Of a stretch of 64,000 bases of DNA, positions 19,060 through 30,098 are shown one piece after another. Numbering within the stretch: the first letter of the stretch is position 1; the number at the start of each line of letters is the position of its first letter. The stretch lies in assembly GCA_003117195.1 (NCBI GenBank), contig BDSI01000004.1, positions 1,173,290 through 1,237,289 of the forward strand, in the 5' to 3' direction. A program made the position numbers and the translations under genes. The notes under the pieces were generated by a model. It ran no database searches and had not been told where the DNA came from. It was given only the letters and a program-made list of their open reading frames with translations. This DNA is from Eudorina sp. 2006-703-Eu-15. Lineage: Eukaryota; Chlorophyta; Chlorophyceae; Chlamydomonadales; Volvocaceae.

Positions 19060-22000
19060 TCATTTTCGCGCCTCCGCCGCGGCCGCTTGCTCCACCTTCT
19101 CCTTGATGAACAGCGTCCCCAGGGCCAGCAGACTGAGCAGCACAGCCGCGGCGAAAGCCGCCTCCGTGTTGTACTCCTTGTAGGCACTCTCCACAAACAG
19201 GGTCAGGGTCTGAGTCTTGCCGATGATGTTGCCTGATCAGGCGGCCACGGCGGTGCGAGGTCCAGGCGGGAGGGAGGCCGCGGGCCGGAACCATTTGTCA
19301 TCGCCACAGGGGAGCGCCGCCTCATTGTGTGAGGTGACAGATGGGGTCTGACGGGTTGAGCTGCGATCCAACGTCGAGTTGGTTGCGATCTGACTCAGCA
19401 TCCGGCCGGCCGGCCCGCCGGGAAGCAGCTCCCCGGATGCCCCCTCCGCACCGAGACCCACGGCCCGCCGTCAGATCCGTCGCGCTTACCTGAAATGACG
19501 GACACAGCGCCGAACTCGCCCATGGCTCGTGCATTGCACAGGATCACGCCGTATAGCAAGCCCCAACGAATGTTGGGCAAGGTCACGTTCCAGAACACCT
19601 GCGCGCGCGTGGGGAGCCCAACCGACCCACGGGTCATGTAGCGCCAATTTTCGCAGCATCTACAAGCGATGTTCGGCGGTGCCCGACAAACACGACGACA
19701 GGCAGGAAGCGGCTGCCGCCCGTGCGCCCCAGGCGTCAAACCGTATCCAAAGCGGCCAGGCAGCGAGAAAAGACGTTCTGTCGAGACGCGCGGCTCAGCC
19801 TGTCTGCCAGCCGCCAGCCAGCCACCGGAGCTTTGGGCGGGTCTACACTCCACAGCCTGGGAGCCGAGGGCTGTCGAGTCCCTAAGCCCGCGGGGAGGGC
19901 GACCACACACCCTCCCTCATATCGGGGCTGGTTCGGTTAATCGGACTTATCGAGGCTGTTTTTAGTTCGCCCGCCCGCCCACCCGACCCGGCACTCGCCA
20001 CGTTCCCACCATACTCACCGGCTCACACCCACAGCCGGGCCGGGTGTGTCTGGGCTTTGTCTTTAAACCCACAGCCCGTGGCCCCCCCGACCTCCAACGG
20101 CCGTCGTACTGGCCGCGCGTGGGTGGTTCGGTTAAGGACGCGGGGCAAGCCGACCCAAGTCCCTGGCTCGCCAGTCCGTATCCTCATCCATCCTCATCCA
20201 CACCCGCCCACCGCACCTGCCAGTCGCTGGCACCCAGGGTGCGCGCCGCCTCCTCCTGGCTCAAGTCCATTGTCTCCAGGATGGGGATCAGCTCCCGGAC
20301 CACGAAGGGCAACGTCACGAACATGGTGGCGAGGGCCATGCCTGGGTGGCCAGCCCCGGACCGAGGGCGGGTGGGGTGGGGTGAGGGCATTGCAGCAGGA
20401 TGCGTGCGAGGAGGAGGCAAAGCGGCGGATGTGTGATGTGGGACGGGAGGCCAAGCCGATGGGAAGGCTGCCCGTCCCGTCCCTGCAAGCACCTGTCCAA
20501 TATGCATGCATGTGTGTAGGTAGATGCAGCGGCGTCAGACACTGACCGCGGCGACGGTTCGACCTCAACAACGATATCGATATCAATCGGCACATTTGAT
20601 GTTTGTTGCAAATAGCAGCACGCATACGGTACCACTTACACGAACACACCGTCGGCGGACGACATATGCAAGGTAACCGACGCAGCATTAGGGATCGCTG
20701 TGTTAGGACCCACCCAGCCATTCAGCCATACCCGCACATACCAGTGAAAGCGAACACCACGCTTATCCCCATTTCCCGTAGGAGTGCCGCGAACCAGCCC
20801 GAACGGCCGTACAGCAACGTCAGCATCAGACCCGTCACGACGGGCGAGATGGAGAAGGGCAGATCCAGCAGTGACATCAAGAAGACCTGGTCCAGGGAGT
20901 GCGTATCCGGATCAGCAAGAAGGTAGTTGTTCGTTAGACGTACAGCTCGCAGCTGTGGCAGGGGCGGTGCTGCGCGGCTATAGGCTATGTGGCTGCAGCC
21001 CTCGGTGCTGACCCGCCTGCCAGCCCACGACGCTGAAACCCCACATCACAAGAGGAATGCGCATCGGAGTCGCCGGGTTGCGCGGCTGGGCTGGCAAGAC
21101 ATGATGGTGCACGTGCATGAGCACGAGTGCGCATGTGACTGCACGTGCAGATGTGTGCATGTGACTGCATGTGCAAGTACCGTATGTGCATGTAACTGCA
21201 TGTGCACGTGCCAGGCCAGGCAGGACTGCAGATCGCGATGCTGATGCGCACTGCACCGCACCACACCACACACCGCACCACACCACACCACACCCAACCG
21301 CACCGCACCACACCACACCCTACCACACCCTATCGCACCCCACCCCACCGCACCGCACCTTGCCGGGAAACTCATTCCGCGTCAGGTTGATTGCGGCCAC
21401 AGTCCCGAACACCGTGTTGAGGGGCACGGTCACCAGCGCGAGCAGCAGCGTCATCTTCAACTGAGCGGTGGATGAGGCAAGGCGGGGCAGGCGGGACAGG
21501 GGGGGATGGCGAATCGCTTGGCGGCGTCCTCGGAGAGAGTGCGACGCATCGCGAAATTAGAGCGTGGCGTATAAGGCCCTGGACGCACAAGAAGCCGCGA
21601 GAGGCTACACGGTGTGTGCATCAATGTGCCATTCGCGCCCTGTGCCATTCGCGCCCTGCAGCTTTCTATTTGGTACAACAACCGCCTGTTGCAGGGATGG
21701 CTGCCCGACGGCCCACCCGACACGTCCTCGGCCGAGGTGTGCACCGTCCACCGTGTCTGTGTGTTCTTAGGCAGGCAGAAGAGGTAGGCGTGTGTGTGTG
21801 AGTGTGTTTGTGTTATCGCCCGCTCAGCGTAGGAGGGGGCCGTGACAACCCAGTGGCTCACCGCGTGGAGGAAGTCCGGATCTAAGCAGTGCTCCAAGAA
21901 CGGGATTATTCCTTTGGCGAAAGCCTGCGGCGAGGGCAGTACCAGGGGACATCAACCACCCCTGATTTTGCGGGCAACGAGTTTGCCGCACGGTCATGCG

Positions 22001-22586
22001 CCCGTGACGCGTGCCCTGCTCGACCCCAATGACAGCACCCAAGTGTCTTATGAAAGAAATGGGCGCTGCGTTCGGATGAGGGAACTCGCCGGGTGCGCAA
22101 CTTCTTGGGTGCTCGTCCCGCATGCATGCCGAGAGCAACTACCTGGATGAACACGTTGAAGAACGGAACGAGAACGACGAGGGCGATATATCCGACGGCA
22201 ACACCCACAAGAATTCGCTTTGGCCAGTTGTCCACCTGAAGATGTGAGCGAAGGGAGCGAACACGTCAGGCCATGCGCGACTGGCCTCGACTCCCGCGAC
22301 TACTTACCGGCTCCCCTAATCCACCCCCATGGCCGCCCATGCCTCCTGCTGGCCCTGCTTGTGAAATCAGTAGACTGCCCCGCGCCCTCGTTTGCGCCGG
22401 TTGTGCGAGAGGTGAATGCATGAGTATCTCCCCCCGTCCAGGAGTCCCGCAATATTTGGATGTTGAGGGTCCATTGCCATGAACGCAAGTGCGCTTAAGA
22501 TTGCAGGGGATTGGCCTTTGTTGGATTTGCCTTGCGGCGACGGGCGCTGAGCAAGACACTGTTGCGCTAGGTAGAAGAGTTGCCAT
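19060..22586 (-). CDS. SULP: Chloroplast sulfate transporter permease SulP
   Basis: This is the membrane permease subunit of the plastid-envelope sulfate ABC transporter that imports sulfate for cysteine synthesis, homologous to cyanobacterial CysT/CysW. Exons (-): 22586-22308, 22235-22143, 21924-21862, 21460-21359, 20886-20742, 20341-20217, 19598-19490, 19232-19060. All borders are GT-AG with consistent phases; 362 aa. The first exon (93 aa, [10 protein letters not shown]..) looks like a chloroplast transit peptide. The body has the expected hydrophobic segments (for example [15 protein letters not shown]) and a complete EAA loop, [19 protein letters not shown], the contact to the ATP-binding subunit. 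It is near the length of the algal family, with no missing core. Stop TGA is at 19062-19060. It starts 226 bp from the divergent selenoprotein T gene. Confidence 0.94.
21105..21345 (+). repeat. Simple repeats in SULP intron 4
   Basis: A block of degenerate CATGTGACTGCA/TGCACGTG units (about 21105-21210) is followed by a CACAC/CCGCA-rich tract (about 21250-21345) that ends near the exon at 21359. Confidence 0.75.
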
Positions 22587-22811
22587 AATGATTGCAATTT
22601 ACATATTGCAAGTACGCTGAGATTTGGGTATATGATCTGCAACCGTGGCCTGCACGGCGGCGTTGGAACTTTACTGCCACTTCATACTTCGTTCGAAAAC
22701 ATGAATGATCGCATACATCAGTTAAAGTCTTTCCTAATTATATTAAAGGCATATTCAATGCCGCTGTCATATTAATGCTCAGTCTTGGTGGACGTGCAGC
22801 ATAGAAAGAAG
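22587..22811. promoter_or_regulatory. Divergent SULP/SELT promoter region
   Basis: Only 225 bp separate the SULP start codon (-) from the SELT start codon (+). The spacer is AT-rich compared with the flanking exons and must contain both core promoters and 5' UTRs. No sulfur- or selenium-response motif was recognised. Confidence 0.6.
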
Positions 22812-23899
22812 ATGCAACATAACGTCACGAAAGGCATTTTTCTTGTCGGTGTTGTAGGATTGCTCTTCAGCGCCGACGTTATGCGTCTCTTTGGTGGACT
22901 CGCGCGCGCTCGGGTTCCGGTGGACCCGGACGGTGGCCTCTCACTGAATGGAAGGCTGCACATCTCCTACTGTAACAGCTGAGGCATGCGCGGCGCGTTC
23001 GTCCAAGTCCAACAGCTTGCACGAACGCGGTCAGTGCTGTGTCGGGGGATCGACCTGCGTACGCCACACATGGTCTAGTTGTTGCCTTGGCACAGTGGAA
23101 CTCAAACCCACCAAAACCTGTCAACTCATTCCTGACCCGCAGGTTCCCGGGTATCGAGGTGCACGGCACTCCATACCCCATCCCGGATTGGAAGCGGCCG
23201 CTGGTGATGGCCGCGCAGGCTGTCCAGATGGCCCTGTTAGCCGTCTGCATCGGTGGGGATTACATCTTCCGCCACCTCAGCATCCCGCCGCCGGAATGGT
23301 ACACTAGGAACGTGGCGTCGAACCGTTTCGGCGCGGCGATGGGCGTCTGGTTCGTGGGCAACATGCTCATTACCAACCTGCAGAACACGGGAGCCTTCGA
23401 AGTGTACTTTGACGGCAACCTGGTGAGGGCCGCACGGGGCAGGGAAGCAGTGCGGGCGGGCGGATGAGAACAGAGGGAAGTAAGCAGTGCGGGCGGGCAG
23501 ATGGCAACTTCGGGAAGCAAGCAGTGCGGGCGGGCAGATGACAACAACAGAGGGAAGCAGTGCACGGCGCACGGCATCTAGTATATGGAAACCACCACGC
23601 ATGGGCGCTTCCAGTGCGCAGGGCGACCCCCCCGGCCCACGCACGTTGCCTTCCCTCCCTTGGGGTGCTCACGTGCTGCCTCCTACCCCATTACCTCCCG
23701 AGCCAACCTCCAGATTTTCTCGAAGCTGGCTGAGAGCCGTATGCCGACGGTTCCGGAGCTCTTGGGCCCGATGGACGCCTACTTTGCCAGGGCGTTCAAC
23801 GCCGGCGCCGGACCAGGCGTGGTGGGTGGTGCCGCCGCGGGCACGGAAGCGCGGGCAGGAAACGTCGGTGGCGTGCCCTTGGCGGGTGACGAGTTCTAG
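22812..23899 (+). CDS. SELT: Selenoprotein T (in-frame TGA = selenocysteine)
   Basis: SelT is an ER-membrane thioredoxin-like oxidoreductase. Exons: 22812-23029, 23143-23422, 23714-23899; 227 aa counting selenocysteine. Codon 57 is TGA (22980-22982) within ISYCNS-U-GMRG, the CxxU redox motif of the SelT family (CVSU in animals). The frame continues through TGA into QQLARTRFPGIEVHG with exact phase, and the downstream body matches SelT: RFPGIEV.., a hydrophobic helix AAQAVQMALLAVCIGGDYIF, a second around GVWFVGNMLI, then NTGAFEVYFDG and a C-terminal FSKLAESRMPTVPELL segment. An N-terminal hydrophobic stretch (IFLVGVVGLLFSADV) is the likely signal. Reading TGA as stop would give a 56-residue peptide and leave two well-formed exons without a gene. 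Confidence 0.93.
22980..22982 (+). other. Selenocysteine-encoding TGA codon
   Basis: The TGA sits in the C-x-x-U position of selenoprotein T with coding conservation on both sides. It is followed by GGC ATG CGC. Confidence 0.92.
23440..23565 (+). repeat. Tandem ~38-nt repeat in SELT intron 2
   Basis: Three imperfect units share GAAGCAGTGCGGGCGGGC followed by GGATG or AGATG. Confidence 0.85.
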
Positions 23900-25920
23900 A
23901 GCGCCGCAAACGGTCGTCGTCACTCAGCAGCACCGTGGCGCGGTGGACACTGGGCACGACAGAAAGCTACGGGACGCGGTCGGAAGCGTAAGGGGGGTCG
24001 GAAAGGTGGTGCCAGAGCTGTAGGTCGAAGGCGGGCCGTGGCGCGCGCGTCCGACCTCGGCGGGGACCCTCCGGGAGGCGTGTTCTTTGTTTTTCTACCC
24101 CCTGTCCTCCCCCGGCCCTGGAGGCTCTGCGTTTGCGCAAAAAGTAGTGGCGAATCAGGACAGCTGGGCTGCCTTTGGGTGTCTGCTACTGGAGGTGCTG
24201 CCGGACGGCTGGATGATGGGACAGCTGATCGTCATGCCGGCATGATTCAGCCTTGTGCAGCCAGGGGCGGCATCGCATGGTGACGGCGAGTTTCCGAATC
24301 TCTCGGCGCTGATGCGCGAGAGGGGCGCTCTGCCTGATTTTGTCAATGCGGTTTGCCGTGTGCCGTACGTCCTTTGGTGTCGTACGGCTTCCCCGGGGTT
24401 TGCTCAAGGAACACCCATGCCCGCGTGCGTGGACCGCATTCCATCGCCGATGCCGTGCCAGGCCAAGCCCTTGACCGTTTTGCATATCGGTGTGGGGCGG
24501 AGCCCGGTGTTGGGGCGCGGCACTTGGTGTGATGGTGTGTCGTACATTTGTCGTAGCGTACGAGACGTACAATGCGTGTAGTGCAGGACCATTTCCTGAA
24601 GGTGGCAATTTGCGTTATCCCCGAGGACATCTAGGATCCCGATGTCGTACTGCGGTCCGGGCGCGGGACCCCCCTGTAGTGAGTGCGGTTCCGGAGCAGC
24701 CGAGGATCCAGTCGTAGGTAGGCGGCCAGAGCATTGCATCAGGCAAGTCAGAGGGGGGTTGCATCGGGCAGTTTAGAGGGATCAGCGGGCCGTCTTTGGG
24801 GTCAATGATGAGAGCGGTATGACTGCCGCCGGCGGGGGATGAAGCGCGGCCGATGACCTTGCTGGATACACGAGCTTGGGGCGCCGTGGATAGGCATTCG
24901 CCGAGGCGATGTGCCCCAGGCTTCTGCTGTGGATCCGACCCTTGACCCTCCTGACCAAAACACCAAATGCGGACTGTCGGGGTGTATGCCTGTGTACGGG
25001 TTGTGGTGAACGCTGCTGCTGGCGGTCGCCGATCCCCATGGTTGCGAGTATTATCCGACGTTCGGATCCCCAGCCTGTGCGGACTGTACTGTAGGCAGCG
25101 AAGGCTCGTTGGCAAGCACAATCGAAACGGGTGCCCTGCTCATGCCTCGGCCGACGAGTGTCATCGGGCCGCATGCACTTGGCCCGACTGGGTTCTATGA
25201 TCACCGCTGGGACGGTATTGCAGTTCCTGCACTGCCAACGTCGGCTGTCCGGTCAACGTGACTAGGTTTGTCTTGTCCGGTCAACGTGACTGTGGCCGCG
25301 ACCGCATTCCGTTGACATTTGACTCCGAGCGATTCAGCCGGAGCAACACTTTCACATTACTATCAATCGCAAGGCACATTGTCAACGGAGGAGCACCCAC
25401 GAACACAACTTCAACGTAACGCGTGAAAAGGACACAACCGCCCCGCCCAGCCGTAACTTGATTCAATAATCGGTCATTAAGCACCGACTACCTGTTTGAG
25501 CTCCTCCTCGTGACCCTGCCCAGCAAAACAGCACATTGCCCAAATCCGCCCATTCCGTGCCAATCCATGTACTCTGGTCAAGATCTCTAGGTACAGAAAA
25601 ACATACGGAAAAGGACAAGGTGCCAAAGCCTGCGCTTTTTATGCGGTGCAACGCCCTCTCTCTCCCATACGGTACGTTCCAAACTCCCGCCCCTACCACG
25701 ATGCCCCCTCATGTCCGGGTTTTCTTATGCCGGATCGACATTTATACCACATCGCAGCCGCCGCTCCTGAAGGCACAGTATTGCTGTAGCGATACCGTGC
25801 ACTGTAGGCGCGGGCCTCGTCCCTTGATGCTGGGCCCGTCAGGCTCCCGTCAAGACCGCCCCAGGTGGCGGCCCCAGCTGTCCACCCCTGTTGGCATGTG
25901 GCGCCCTGCTGGCATCGCCG
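23900..25920. other. Convergent intergenic region SELT / USP gene
   Basis: It contains the SELT 3' UTR, where a SECIS element is required, and the 3' flank of the USP gene. No believable coding exon and no TGTAA was found for either gene. A short direct repeat (GTCCGGTCAACGTGACT) occurs twice at about 25249-25290. Confidence 0.55.
24207..24252 (+). promoter_or_regulatory. Candidate SECIS element for SELT
   Basis: It lies about 310 nt after the SELT stop. Helix I would be GGCTG (24207-24211) with CAGCC (24248-24252). Two TGA trinucleotides (24214-24216 and 24243-24245) face each other 26 nt apart, the geometry of the SECIS quartet. An inner GAC/GTC stem is possible. The unpaired AA (or CC) expected in the apical loop is not evident. 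A second, weaker candidate is at 24275-24316 (GTGAC, AA at 24297, TGAT at 24310). Confidence 0.3.
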
Positions 25921-28900
25921 CTATTCCGGGAGCTGCAGCAGCAGGAGGGGCTTGGGGCAGTGGCGGCTGAGGTGCGACGCGACGCTGCCGTGCATGGCCT
26001 CCTGGATCAGACCGCGGCGCGAGTAGTTGAGCAGCACCACCAGCTTCACGGCGGGGTTGCTGGCGGCCAGGCCGCAGACCTGGTGCATGGGGCGGTCCCA
26101 AACGGAGGACGCGAGGGCCCAAATCAGTAATAACTATTTTACATATTGCGCACATGGGGAAAGGAACCAGATTCTCGTGTGAATCACGGAGGAACTCAAC
26201 AATACTGAGCAAATGAACGTTACAGCGGACCCCAAAAGGGACCCAGTACTGTGAATCAGTACTGTCGGGATCGTACTTTGATGGCATTGAAACCAGCTAG
26301 GCCTTTCGCGTGCGCGCCGCCAGCGAGAACCCATTGCGCACCTGCTCGCCGAGGTCCTGCGGGTCGCCCGTACTGCTGTACAGCTGCCTGTACGACACGT
26401 CCCCCATGCCCCGGCCGCGCAACTGGTTGGCGATGGCGGTGGGCAGCGAGGGCATGCCGCTGAGGCTGGGACCCGCCACGTGCCAGATGGACAGCGCGTC
26501 GCCTGCGGTCGCAGTCGCAAATGAGGGGGGAACGGGGATATCGCGGATCCCACTCAGTGGGGTGCTCACGGCTATATGCACGACATGCCACTACGGCATG
26601 AAGCGCCCTGAATGGTCGAGTCGGGGTCGCGAGCAGGATGGCTGAAATCCGCTTGATTTGATTTGCTTTGATGCACCCGGACCACGGGAGATGCCCAGAG
26701 CCCTCGTGGGCTCGCTCGGCTCGCTCGGCTCTCAGTGGAAGGAAGCGCGGCTCCAGACGTCGCCCGTGACCGGTGACCCGCGGGTCGCCTGAATCACTGA
26801 TTCATTCAACTCCGTCAGGTCCGTCAGCTCCGTCAGTGGGCTTTGCGTCACGTGCCGCCACGCCTCCCCGCCGCTACGTGTGGCATGTCGTACAACATAT
26901 CCGTCCGCATGTCGTATACCTTCATGTCGTGTCGTACCTTTGTGCGCGCAGTTGTCCGCCACCCACTGCCACACGTTGGCCAGCTCCTCCAGGTGGTTGA
27001 CCACCAGCAGGATCTCGGAGCGAGGGGGTGTCGCCGCCGCCGCCTGCTGGCCACTGCCAGCCGCCGCCGCTGCGCCCTCCGCCGGCGCGGGCGCCGGCAC
27101 CGACGGCAGGGCCGCAGCGCTGCGCGCCGCGGCGGCGGTTGCAGCCGCTTGGGCCTCGATGCTGGGGATGAGCAGCAGCGGCACTTGGGCGTGCTGGTAG
27201 CAGAACCGACTTACGGAGCCAAACTCCGCTAGGGCACCTGCCGTACAGGACGGTGCGAGGGATCCGAATTGTGCTGATCCACACAACCATCCTCCTGGAG
27301 GACTGGATCTCCATTCAACAGCCCCCCAAACCCGTCGCAAAACGCAAGGGCTGAGGGTTCAAATGCGCATGAACCTGCACGCGCCCCAGGCCTTCACTGC
27401 CGCAGCTACGGCATTGGCACGCGGAGAACAGGAGGTGACGGAAGCGCGTGTGCCGTGACTGCACATTGCGCAAACACACGAGCGCCCTTGGTTGAGAGCG
27501 AGGGGACAGAGGCCCCTTACGCCCCTTTCCCCCGTATCCGGGGGAGAGTGCTTCGGCGGTCTCCCGTATTGGGCGGGTTAGCACCCCCGGCCAGCGTCGG
27601 CCCGGCAGATATGCAACGATTCACACACACACGCACACACATACAGGCTCAGTTCTCTTTTACACGCATACATACACATGTACACGCACTTGCGCTACAG
27701 TCCGCGGCGCGCGCCTCACCCGGTCCATGGCTGGCCACCACCAGCAGCTTGGCGTCGTTGCGGCGCACCGACTCCAGCAGCGTCTCGGCGATGCCGGCGG
27801 CGGAGCGACACGCCTCCAGGCGGGGGAGCTCCTCCTGGAAGCACGGAGGGTGGGGCGCGAGGCCAGGAGAGCCGGACTGGGTCTGATTTCAGCGAAATGA
27901 ATAGACCGAAGCGCCACAAACCAGAACGGCAACCAAAGTTTCAAGTGCTCGGGAGGATGAATGCGGTTGAAACAAACCTTACAGCGGACCGGCCTATCAC
28001 GGGTCGTCTGTAACTACCTATAGCCCCCTCGCAGGACAGGGCACTGCACCCGCTTGACACGCACACACCATCACCGGCGGCTCTGGTTTTACACCAGCGG
28101 ACAGCACGGGGCAGCAGCGCAGCACGGGGCACAACGTGACAGCAGGGTCGCTGGGCCTTTCCTAGCTGGCAGCACGGTAGGCCCATGGCGGCTGGCCAGC
28201 TGGGAGTAGTTCGCGCGGGGTTGTTTGTGCGCAGGCCGCAGCGCTCCGTCCGTGCACGGCGCGTGTCCCCAGGTAAGCGTCCGAGCATCATCGGGGCCAA
28301 TGGCCGATCCAATGGGGTTCAACTCGGGCGCTGCTGCTGTGCCCTTCGGGCGCCAAGGCGTCGCACCTCGAACTGGAGGCCCTTCTCCCGCAGACGCGAG
28401 CAGCGGCGCTTTACCACAGCCTTCGCCGCGTCGTTGAGGCGCGCCAGATAGTCCTGGATGCGGTGCGGCAGCATCGAGGGGCCAGAGGGGCCAGGGGCAG
28501 GTCGCAGCATGGGCAACAGCGAACGACGCGCGCTGCACAGCCAGTCGGGGCGATCGCTGAATGGCGGCGCGGTTTGTGCAGGCAGGCGCTGCCGCCGACG
28601 TCCCGCGGGGTCCGCGGTGACCGGATTCATCTACAAACGTCTTTCAGAAAACCTGTACCGCCTGTTTTGGAGGCGCAACGCCCTGAGGAGGTGACGAACG
28701 TACTGCCATGGTGACATTGTGCCGACTTTCTTCCACGCGTGCCGACTGCCGTGGCAGAAGGCTGCGCGGCAGGACAAAAATTGCAGGACGCATAGCTGCA
28801 AAGCGGATGGATCTCCTCCGTCCCACAACTCCCTACTCACATGGAGGTTGACCTCCACGCCTCCGTAGCTGCCGCCGAAGCTCTGCGGACTGAGCCCCAG

Positions 28901-30098
28901 GTCCAGCGAGCTGATGCTGATGTTCCGCCCGCTAGAGGTGGTGCCCAGGGAGGTCTGCCACTGCAGCGTGCGCGGGTCGCACACAACGTGCACGATGCGC
29001 AGCTCGTCCACATCTGTACAGCACGTGAGTACAGCAGTACGGCGGCATGCAAGGCAGTACTTGGTGTACGGCGTTACCGGAAAACCCTGAGGGGCGCGGG
29101 CAAGGTGTGCAACCTCAGTTTCGGGATTGGACAGGTAAGAGACACAATGACACAACGGATGCGATGCAGGCGAGTCCAACCATCGCTGCGGCACAGCACG
29201 GCGGGATCGCCCCGTGCCCCCGTCCCGTCGGGACTAAGGGTCCACCTTGAAACGGCTACATTACAGTAAAGGCGGGCCAGCCGCAGATCAAACCGTGCCG
29301 GGGATGTCCGGAGGACGGACTCCTCCCCATCGGTGGTGCCGTACCCCGGCACTGATGAAACGCCGTACACGCCCGTCACCCGCCTGGCGTGTACATGTGC
29401 TCGGCCACCCACTCCACCGCCGCCGCCGAGTCGTCCGTGTCGTCGAGAGCCACCACGATGGTGCCTCCGCAGGTGTTGGGCTCCTCGCAGGTGAACTCGT
29501 GGGGGTGAGTGCGGAGCTCCTCGATGCTCCGCCCCGCGTGGTGCGGGTGCAGGTGCGGCGGCGCCGTCACTGCCGGCTCATCCGCCGCCGCCGCAGCCGC
29601 CGTGTCGATGGCGGCGGCGGCGTCCAGCGCCTCTGAGATCCGCGGGTTCGCGCGGAGGTCCGAGATCTTGTACGACTTGGGTTGCGGCGACGGCGACGGC
29701 GGGCGATGGCGCGCGGCGGCGGCGGCGGCCGCCTCGGCCTCCGCGACAGTGGCCTCCGCCGCGGCGTTGGCTGCCAGCTCCGATTGGGTGAACGGCCCAG
29801 TGCCGATGCCGCCCGACATGCCCGAGGGCGGGGCAGGTGTCTGTGTGGCCTCCCGACCCGTGGGTCCGCGGGTGGACGGAGGACGGGGCTCGCCGGCACC
29901 GCCAGCAGGCGCCCCGGGCTCGCCAGGCGCGGCGCGCGGTGTGGCGGCGCGGCGCTGCCATGCGGACTGTCGGCTAGGCCGGCGCGACAGGGTCCAAGCC
30001 ACACCCGGCGAGAGCGCGGCTGGCACAGGCGGCGGCGCGTGCACCTGCCGCGGACACGGCCCTAGGACCGGTCCCGAGAGACAAACAGAGATGGTCAT
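25921..30098 (-). CDS. Tandem universal stress protein (two Usp domains)
   Basis: Exons (-): 30098-29384, 29013-28841, 28453-28367, 27834-27720, 27237-26938, 26502-26342, 26079-25921; 569 aa. The first Usp domain begins at about residue 213 with TIVVALDDTDDSAAAVEWV, continues DELRIVHVV and KLLVVASHGPG, and ends GSVSRFCYQHAQVPLLLIP. Its GPG..GS is close to the ATP-binding G-x2-G-x9-G(S/T) signature of UspA. The second begins SEILLVVNHLEELANVWQW and ends VKLVVLLNYSRRGLIQEAMHGSVASHL, without an obvious glycine signature. The 200-residue N-terminus is Ala/Pro/Arg-rich; the true start could instead be the Met at 29819. Intron 1 uses a GC donor (CCAG|GCGGGT), the only choice that keeps phase. A role in stress signalling is inferred from family only. 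Confidence 0.82.
26215..26246 (-). repeat. Copy 3 of dispersed element (reverse)
   Basis: On the - strand: GGGTCCCTTTTGGGGTCCGCTGTAACGTTCATT. It lies in the USP gene's last intron and supplies a TGTAA on the sense strand of that gene. Confidence 0.6.
27978..28012 (-). repeat. Copy 4 of dispersed element (reverse)
   Basis: On the - strand it reads GACGACCCGTGATAGGCCGG then TCCGCTGTAAGGTTTG. Located in a USP gene intron. Confidence 0.5.

Noticed and set aside
22785..22979. A 65-residue protein ending at the TGA of SELT
   Set aside because: The homologous frame continues past the TGA into SelT sequence, and the apparent start at 22785 is TTG, not ATG.
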